A DNA stretch of 64,000 nucleotides from Diadema setosum (lineage: Eukaryota; Echinodermata; Echinoidea; Diadematoida; Diadematidae), in assembly GCF_964275005.1 (NCBI RefSeq), contig NC_092686.1:44328333-44392332 (forward strand), in the 5' to 3' direction. The position numbers and the translations under genes are program-made. The notes below the pieces were generated by a model. It did not search any database. It was not told where the DNA came from and saw only the letters and a program-made list of their open reading frames with translations. Below, piece after piece: positions 58,901 through 64,000 of this stretch (within the stretch, counting starts at the first letter, position 1; every line of letters begins with the position of its first letter).

Positions 58901-60789
58901 AATCACTGTCTATCAGCATGATATCAAAATCGTCACAGCAAAAAAAAAAAAAAAAAAAACAATAATAATGATGATAAAAATAAAAATAAAATGCTTCATC
59001 ATCATTCTGACTGGCTCTTCTTGTGGCTTTTTTTTCTTCAACATTTGAAATGCTTGATCGTAATTCTTTTAAACACTCTTGGATTGTGCTCATGCTTTAA
59101 AGAAGCCATAAAAATCATGTGCTTTGGTTGACTGTGAATGTGAATGACACTGCAACTGTGCAAATGCTGGAACATTCTGGAAGATGATCCATGAGGTTAG
59201 TCAATGAAAATAAGCAAGTTTGATGGTTTGTCTTTTGTTGGCAGTCTCCGCTGCAAAGTTTCGGAAATATATGCACAGCTGAAAGCTTTACCCTTATCAG
59301 CTCCAAGCACAGTATGATTGACAGGCACATATTCACTCATGGTTATAAATGACAAATCTAGCATCTTTTCATCTACATACGTGTCAAGTTATACATTCAC
59401 ATTCACTTTTGGTTTCGTTTCCCCTTCATTGTACATTAATCAATCTCAAGTGGCCATTTTCTTGGTCTGTTTCCTTTCTTTGTTTCTTTTGCAAGTATGT
59501 GCTCTCATATATGAACATAAAAAGTGACTAGTTCAATGAGAGTGCTTGATGAATGTAACTGTTTATAGTCCTGATTGCCTGTGTGCTTTGTGAATGTCTT
59601 AATGTAGCACAGAATTTACACTGCAAGTTTGTTGAGTCATTTTAATGTGAGACACTATATATTTATATATCCTGCATGTCATTAAAATTTCTCATCCATC
59701 TGCTATCACTAAAACAAGAACATACAAAAGACTCCATTTAATTCTTTAATCTCTTATCTAGCAATGTATTATTTGCTGCCTACATAATAAGTAAACTACA
59801 CTCTTTACTACTACTTGTCTGAGGTCAACTCAAAACTTATCAACTTAAGCCATATATTCCCATTGTTTGAAATGCAGAAAATAAATCAAATCAAATACAG
59901 ATATATACAATTGATATTTTACTGTGATTTATATGTGACATCATCAGAATAATACTTGCTTCATACTTTCTAAGTAAATACCTTTGGACAGACACATATA
60001 AAAAGTGGCCTACATGTTAAATTGAAAACAGCAAATGATTCAGATATTGGTCTCACAAGGAAGTGCTTCCAAAAATGCATTTCTCAGGGATGAACAACAT
60101 CTGTTTTATTCAAAACTTAAGGGGAAAATTTGACTCAGAATTTTAGCATACCTTGGTTCATATGCTCCAATGGGGATGGCAGCCAGATCAAAAGGCCCAT
60201 ACCGCCTCCCAATCTCCTCAAAGCCGCGACAGTACCCGGTGTCCCCGGCAAAAAAGAAGCTATGGTTGGGGCCCATGATGCACCACGATCCCCACAAGGT
60301 CTTAAACCTATCTGTGGGTGTGCGCTGCCCCCAGTGTTGGGTTGGGGTAAAGGCAAAGGTGACATCACTGTGTTCCGGGATACAGTTCTCCTGCCACCAG
60401 TCCATCTCAATGACGTTCTCGCATCCCATGTCCGTCATCCAGTCCAGGAGGCCCAGGGGCACAAACCATCTCAGCCCGGAACCAAAGCGTTCGTTGAGAC
60501 TTGCCACTGACGGGGCATCAAGGTGATCAAAGTGGGAGTGGCTTATCACCACGGCGTCGATCTTGGGGAGGTCCTGGACGGTGCAGGGTGGAGGCCGGTA
60601 GCGCTTGGGACCGAACCAAGACACAGGGCCGCATCGGTCGCTGAAGACAGGGTCTGTAAGGACCGAGATGCCATCGAACTGAACAAGGGTGGTCGCGTGG
60701 CCGATCCACGTAACCCGAATCCCAGCGATGGGTGGGACTTTGATTTCATCTTGGTCTGGTTTCAGCACAGGCAACGTTTTGTCTAGGAC
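41654..60789 (-). CDS. NAPEPLD: N-acyl-phosphatidylethanolamine phospholipase D (NAPE-PLD), C-terminal 294 residues
   Basis: Exons in order are 60789-60152, then 48082-47968 or 47534-47420, then 41785-41654. They encode 294 residues ending at TGA. The family hydrolyses N-acylphosphatidylethanolamines to N-acylethanolamines such as anandamide plus phosphatidic acid, as a membrane-associated zinc enzyme of metallo-beta-lactamase fold. Visible here, numbering from the first residue of exon 60789: LTDP (Asp46), the metal motif HSHFDH (His84, His86, Asp88, His89), TPTQHW (His152), FFAGDTGYC (Asp183) and IHWGT (His242). All are ligands in the human enzyme. KHGESR and EDFFV near the end are also typical. 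The N-terminal roughly 95 residues are missing and should lie past base 64000. Introns are up to 12 kb. Recognition is certain at family level. Confidence 0.95.
42310..42405. mobile_element. 'AACCCGTTGAGGAC' mini-element
   Basis: AACCCATTGAGGACTACTGG, then CTGATTTTGCTATTACACAC, then CATAGACACCTGCC, and it ends GTCTTCAGTGGGTTAA. The ends are inverted repeats (TTAACCCA.TGA.GAC). Related copies are at 5447, 55152, 55630 and 57085. Confidence 0.75.
42925..43205. repeat. (GATA)n / (AATA)n microsatellite
   Basis: GATAGATAGATA tracts grade into AATAAATGAATAAATA-type tracts over about 280 bases. Confidence 0.95.
44179..44385. mobile_element. MITE with 'CTGTAAAA' ends
   Basis: TA at 44177-44178 and 44386-44387 flank CTGTAAAACACAATATTTTC and, at the right, TTTTACAG. 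The interior has 'TTTTCGCGGCATGAAATTTTCGCGA'-type repeats (blocks TTTTCGTGGCATGAAATTTT and TTTTTCGCGGCATGAAATTT). Tc1/mariner-like by its TA target. Confidence 0.7.
45030..45240. repeat. Tandem duplication of a roughly 103-bp unit
   Basis: CCAGCTCTAAAAAGACATAA, GGACA..GCATGCTAAAATGACT, TTGAGAAATGGGAGAAAAAA and CTGTAGCAGAGTCT occur twice in a row, starting at about 45033 and 45137. The copies differ at a few sites and in A-run length. Confidence 0.85.
45459..45954. mobile_element. pogo/Tigger-type MITE ('CAATCAAACCTGCCTTAGTGG')
   Basis: TA at 45457-45458 and 45955-45956. The ends are CAATCAAACCTGCCTTAGTG and (right, inward) CAGTTAAATCTGCCTATAGC. TAGTGGCCAC and its variants recur inside. No transposase. 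An A15 run is near 45757 and an A14 run near 45816. Confidence 0.75.
46862..46915. repeat. (TG)n microsatellite
   Basis: TTTGTGTTTGTGTGTTCG grades into a pure GT run of about 15 units. Confidence 0.95.
47420..47534 (-). CDS. NAPEPLD: NAPE-PLD alternative exon B
   Basis: The acceptor is CCGTGGCCAG|GTGG and the donor is AATGAG|GTATAT. It is 115 nt, entered in phase 2 and left in phase 0. It completes Arg213 and encodes [20 protein letters not shown], then [18 protein letters not shown]. It keeps the WF of vertebrate RWFMKYQHVDP but has VHCNP in place of QHVDP. The zinc-ligand His (IHWG) is intact. It is GC-rich like the large exon. Joined after exon A it would read GTG GTT TAA, an immediate stop, so it must replace exon A. 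Confidence 0.9.
47535..47967 (-). other. 433-bp intron between the alternative exons
   Basis: Purine-rich on the + strand (pyrimidine-rich on the coding strand). It has no other exon. It would be the spacer separating two exons that are never joined. I did not find a convincing pair of competing RNA-pairing sequences by eye. Confidence 0.6.
47968..48082 (-). CDS. NAPEPLD: NAPE-PLD alternative exon A
   Basis: A very long CT-rich tract precedes the acceptor CTGTGTAG|GGACG, and the donor is TATGAG|GTAATT. It is 115 nt with the same phases as exon B. It completes Arg213 and encodes [20 protein letters not shown], then [23 protein letters not shown] (the histidine matching human His321) and the IHWG zinc ligand are both kept. 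The WF after Arg is replaced by DV. It is more AT-rich than exon B. Not a pseudo-exon by any visible criterion: open frame, consensus splice sites, conserved motifs. Confidence 0.88.
49687..49738. repeat. C-rich run joined to A(15)
   Basis: C runs totalling about 25 bases, then TC and fifteen A. It is the reverse-strand form of the T-then-G joint. Confidence 0.9.
49957..50117. mobile_element. Foldback element 'GGC(A/C)CCATTTCATAAAA'
   Basis: The left side reads GCACCATTTCATAAAAAGTC, then GATATGATAG. The right side, read inward, is GCCCCATTTCATAAAAGACG, then TTGGGATAG. The arms pair over more than 30 bases and partly through the middle (CTTGCTGGA..TGGCA with GCTGCCACTCCAGCAAG). Confidence 0.75.
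50243..50376. mobile_element. Foldback element, diverged member
   Basis: The left side is CTGGGGGTCATTCCATCATG, and the right side read inward is CCTGGGCAGCATTACATGAA. Inside are ATTCACTGACA and TGTCAGTGACTGACA. It shares CAGCCAATCA(G/A)A with the next element. Confidence 0.6.
50373..50526. mobile_element. Foldback element 'CAGGGGGGTGTTTCATCAAC'
   Basis: The left side is CAGGGGGGTGTTTCATCAAC, then GTTTGTCGGCGCTGAC. The right side, read inward, is CAGGGGGGTTTTTCATCAAT, then GCTTGTCAGCGGTCGGCGCTGAC. The arms pair over about 35 bases. It abuts the previous element. Confidence 0.8.
51066..51167. repeat. Perfect 51-bp tandem duplication
   Basis: GGCAGCTCCATCAACATCAC through CAATTAAAAGTA occurs at 51066 and again at 51117, essentially identical, so the duplication is recent or an assembly artefact. 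Confidence 0.95.
51843..51874. repeat. C(14)A(18) homopolymer junction
   Basis: Fourteen C directly followed by eighteen A. Confidence 0.9.
55152..55508. mobile_element. 'AACCCGTTGAGGAC' element split by a younger insertion
   Basis: TTAACCCGTTGAGGACGGGC and CTGATTTTGCTACAACACAT lie left of the insertion. TATTTCCCCCATAGACACCT, then ACTAGTCTTCAACAGGTTAA, lie right of it. Removing 55193-55450 restores the layout of the other copies. Confidence 0.8.
55193..55450. mobile_element. 258-bp MITE 'GTGACCCGC.ACAACAAAAGG', nested
   Basis: The left end is GTGACCCGCTACAACAAAAG, then GATCCTAAAGTCGCTGAC. The right end, read inward, is GTGACCCGCCACAACAAAAG, then GGTCCTAAAGTCGCTGAC, so the arms pair almost perfectly over about 38 bases. 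The target duplication is ATAT (55189-55192, 55451-55454) or, with one more base in each end, TA. Confidence 0.85.
55594..56072. mobile_element. Foldback element 'TAG(T)GCCCCATTTATA' carrying another insertion
   Basis: The left end is CTAGTGCCCCATTTATACTG, and the right end read inward is CTATACCCCATTTATACACA. GAGC/GCTC-rich arms pair further in (GGGCATTTAGAGCCC near the left, TTTAGAGCGCTCCGAAA in the middle). It contains the mini-element 55630-55720. Confidence 0.65.
55630..55720. mobile_element. 'AACCCGTTGAGGAC' mini-element, nested copy
   Basis: CCCATTGAGGACGAGCTGAT through ACCAGTCTTCAACGGGTTAA. The right end is complete and the left lacks its first bases. It lies just inside the left arm of the foldback element 55594-56072. 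Confidence 0.75.
57085..57178. mobile_element. 'AACCCGTTGAGGAC' mini-element, inverted copy
   Basis: TTAACCCATTCAGGTCGAGT, then CATTCGGGCAGGTGTCTATG, then CAAATCAGTCCGTCTTCAGT, then GGGTTAA. It is the reverse orientation of the other copies, with both inverted ends present. Confidence 0.8.
58158..58179. repeat. T(10)G(12) homopolymer junction
   Basis: Ten T directly followed by twelve G. Confidence 0.9.
60152..60789 (-). CDS. NAPEPLD: NAPE-PLD large catalytic exon
   Basis: The acceptor is TCTCTCACTCACAG|GTCCTAG and the donor is GAACCAAG|GTATGC. It is 638 nt, entered in phase 0 and left in phase 2. It starts [20 protein letters not shown] and ends [10 protein letters not shown] plus two bases of Arg213. 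It carries all metal ligands but the last: [14 protein letters not shown] and [11 protein letters not shown]-rich third positions contrast with the AT-rich introns. The open frame continues upstream (to 60873) through intron sequence and should not be used as an N-terminus. Confidence 0.95.
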
Positions 60790-63208
60790 CTGTGAGTGAG
60801 AGAATGATAAAACAGTCATTAAAAAGTTAATATCTGTATCTAAATCAATCACAGCGAAGATAGAATCAAGCAAAACTCACTACATCCTTTCTTAGGTGAA
60901 GCCGTTTAATGATTTATGAGATCTAACACATCAATGATTGAAATGTGAAAAGATTCATAAAGTAGCATGAGTGAGACAGTCAAGAGTTTATTTTATTTAT
61001 TTTATCAGATGAGGTAATTTTCAATTTGCTAGTTTACAAAAGCAATAACATGATCACTATAATGTTTTGTTTAACAATAACGACAAATTCCAATTTGAAT
61101 AAGTCTCTTACCTGTCCATTAGCATAAGCATGCCTTTCACCACACTTAAATTGATCTATTACCATCCAAACGATCACAAATTGTTTAAGCATATTAACAA
61201 TCTGTCACTTGCATAATTATCCGCTTCCTTCACTTCATTATGTCAACCTCTCGTAATGAACACATCTTTCGTTAGAAGGTGACAACGGACGGCAGGAAAT
61301 TCAATTAGTGGCAGATGACCCGTAGGAATTTTCCCTATGGTTGTTCTTTCCAGTCGCGTTATCTCTGCTACCTCATTGAGAGTTGACTGATACTGGTCCT
61401 GCCAATTTCTGCAGGAAAACGTCTGCTACAAAAACGTTCAGGCTCTTCTAACAAACTGCAGCAACGGTCAATTCTGTTCTTACACTCAGAGAAAATATGT
61501 ATGTAAAGATGCCGCATCTTGCTGCTATGTTACCCTGATGATACCATACCAATTATTAACTGCAATAACCAAAGTAGGTGATTTTGATGGGGAAAAAAAA
61601 CTTAACATTTTTAAACATCTTAATCAGGGATATAAATCTAATTACTTTGCTGTATTTAAGTAAAGACTTGTAATACTGGCAATTGTCTGAGTAAAATCAT
61701 CTAACAAAATAAGAGGTTTTAAAGGCTAGCTGGTGTCATAAACATTGAAAGCTATAGACCAAGTAATAATGTAGAGACTGCCATTGAAAGCTAAACCAAG
61801 TAGTGTAGAAACTGCTCCTGTGAAAAATTGGAAAGAGCAAAGGAAAACACCTGTTGTTGTTTTATTTTGCCTCTCTACACTCATTTGCAATTAAAAAACA
61901 TTTGAAATTCTCTTGAATGAAGGGATAATCTTCAACTTAAGCTTGAGGCACTCATGGTATATGGCCGTCACAGATGATTAAATTGATTCGGTCTGCTACG
62001 AGGTTAACAAACTCTGGAGACTCCCATCTGCTGGTGTTTCTACATTCACCTCATCCATGTAAAAAAAAAAAAAATGTACTTTTTTGAGGGTGTTCCATTC
62101 TCTCGGGGATTTTGAAATGTGGTTTGACTTTTTCAACCTCTCCCTCTCTTGCTCTCCCTCGCTTTTTCACTCGACTCTCTTTCCCTCGATCTTCCTCTTA
62201 CTCTGAAGTCGGGGAGTACGACTGATCAAATGAATGAATCAGATCGAGAGATGGCAGAGCCCGCCCTACAGTCTCAGACATATGAATCACATCACTGGAG
62301 GTCGCAGGATGGCTAGCTCCATCCGGACATACCAACAGTCCTCCTCAGATTGGACGGCTTTGATAGCGATGCACTTTTCACCCACTCTTGAGTAGGGCAC
62401 ACATGAGAACTTCAAATGCTCTACGAAGCTAAATATGAACATGAGTGTCAATCAATAAATCTACTTGCTACCTGTAATGTTTACAGTCTTAAATGCTTAA
62501 TGGTTAAAGTCCAAACTCAAGTGGTTGATAAGTTACTAGTTGTCATAATGATAAGGAATGTATCAAAGAGACATTGTAATAACTAATGTTAGGACTTGAT
62601 CAACACTAAAGCACAATTTGTCATTGTGACAGTTACAAATGGCTATGGTTACATTGCTCTGTGTGCTTTTAGTATGACTTTTAGAAAATGGATGAAAATT
62701 CTATATCTGAACTCCAATGGATGTCTACTTTTTAAGAAGTCATAAAGACAGGAGACTTTTTATGTCAAATTCATCTCTGAATTTGTGTAAATTTCATATG
62801 AAGGTGTGTATGAATCAAGCACAACCTTCAAAAATAACTGTTCATACATGTACGTCGTTGTTACATCAAACTCAAATGCCAGCATGGAAAGTGCTGCCTG
62901 CTTCGCTATCCTTGGAGATGAATTTAGATAGCTGAGGCATCATTCACACAGAATTAATGTCAAACGAGATATGTTCCAGATAAATTGCATGCATGAGAAT
63001 CACTCATCCTCTATTCTGAGCTAATTCATAACCTCTAAGACACATCTAATCAAATTTCCTCCCGTGGAGCAGATTGGTAGCAAAGCCGAACGGTTTGGCA
63101 CAGGTGAATTTTCTCCATGCACTCTGAATCATTCCCCTGGCTCTTATGGATACGTACAAACATCAACATAACACAAACAAACACAAACACACACAAACAA
63201 GCACACAT

Positions 63209-63250
<42 letters not shown>

Positions 63251-64000
63251 TGTTTCTGTCTGAACATACACATACTGACAGACATATAAGCTGTACACAA
63301 CATACTCCCTACATTATAAAGGACATGACTAGGCAATTTGAAACAATTAAGTACTTGACAAGCATCGCATTAATCACTTTCAATGCTATAGAGAGAAAGG
63401 AACCCCACAGCCACAAGGACAGACGGAGATACGAGGGAAATATAGAGAGACTGCGGGATGGAAACATGACAGATAGTGCACATAATAGACAACATCAAAA
63501 TATGTCTATATTGATCAGAGAATTTCAATCTATACTGTGCATCTATCTTGATTGAAATAGCATCTACCCTTGAAAATATGTGCTCAATGATATTCATCTT
63601 TTTTTTCCCTTTCCACACTTGCCTGTCATGGGGAGTAAATTAATGTCGTTTCTATTTGGTAATTGCAAAGTAGATAACCTTCAAAGGATAATTTTCACTA
63701 GCAAAAATAACATACTTTCAAAAATTGTGTTTGTATATTCTATACCTAAGCTTTACAAACTGCATGACTAATATTGATAGAGTAGGTAGTTTGGTTGCAT
63801 CTATGTTTTCTTTTTCTTTTCTTGTCTAACAAGCACATCAACGTACAACTGGTACAAAACAAAGACCGAACAATAGAAGAACATTTGATGTGACAAACTG
63901 CACAACAATCCTTTCATTATGCTGTTTTGATGACATGTACTCACTCTTGTTCTGTAGAAAATAGCCACTGAATCAATTTTAACATTACAGTTCCCTCATG
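60790..64000 (-). other. Upstream NAPE-PLD intron sequence
   Basis: No exon for the N-terminal part (expected to hold a NPWPTW-like motif) was found on the - strand, so this is taken as intron up to the window edge. It contains A and T runs and an (AC)n microsatellite at 63170-63249. Confidence 0.5.
63170..63249. repeat. (AC)n microsatellite
   Basis: ACACAAACAAACAC-type text grades into a pure AC run of about 18 units. Confidence 0.95.

Larger units (their letters stand above)
48083..60151 (-). other. NAPE-PLD intron after the large exon (12 kb)
   Basis: No other coding exon is recognised. Small elements inside are listed separately: a foldback cluster at 49957-50526, a tandem duplication at 51066-51167, nested elements at 55152-56072, an inverted copy at 57085-57178, and several homopolymer pairs. 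The frame 54051-53710 on the - strand has no domain and no splice support. Confidence 0.6.

Noticed and set aside
60130..60786. + strand frames of 87-126 codons across the NAPE-PLD exon
   Set aside because: The opposite strand encodes the unmistakable catalytic domain.

Overview
This is a stretch of metazoan nuclear DNA. It is AT-rich, has long introns and is packed with foldback DNA-transposon remnants. Repeat families I recognise from memory as common in echinoderm genomes, such as 'TTAACCCGTTGAGGAC', 'TTAAAGGACAAGTTCACC' and 'CAAGGGCGCCGGAAG', suggest an echinoderm, most likely a sea urchin. The sequence alone does not fix the species. There are no prokaryotic features.

Two host genes are supported and they face each other. 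(1) On the + strand, four coding exons (1752-2604, 4661-4774, 8427-8504, 9229-9524) join in frame into a 446-residue protein. It has an acidic, Ser-rich N-terminus, a basic nuclear-localisation-like cluster and a C-terminal death domain. (2) On the - strand lies the C-terminal 294 residues of N-acyl-phosphatidylethanolamine phospholipase D (NAPE-PLD), a metallo-beta-lactamase-fold lipid hydrolase. Its exons are 60789-60152, then either 48082-47968 or 47534-47420, then 41785-41654. The 5' exons lie beyond base 64000.

The main result is inside NAPE-PLD. The two middle exons are duplicates of the same 115-nt exon, with identical length and phases. Using both, or neither, runs at once into a stop codon. 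Exactly one must be chosen, so the gene appears to make two enzyme isoforms that differ in the segment holding the last zinc-ligand histidine and a second conserved histidine.

Between the genes (about 9.5-41.6 kb) I find no convincing host coding sequence. About 12.75-19.43 kb is a 6.7-kb transposon-like unit with perfect 25-bp terminal inverted repeats. It carries three sets of broken minus-strand transposase-like frames: Mutator-like, P-element/THAP9-like, and a tandemly duplicated third module. A neighbour at 10.35-12.66 kb has related ends. Further along are a widely dispersed tandem-unit repeat (21.95-22.78 kb), a hAT-type element with an 8-bp target duplication (27.16-28.39 kb), palindromic 'TTCGTTATTCCGAAGG' arrays, a 680-bp pyrimidine tract (about 35 kb), pogo/Tigger-type MITEs, and further foldback elements, some nested, in the NAPE-PLD introns.
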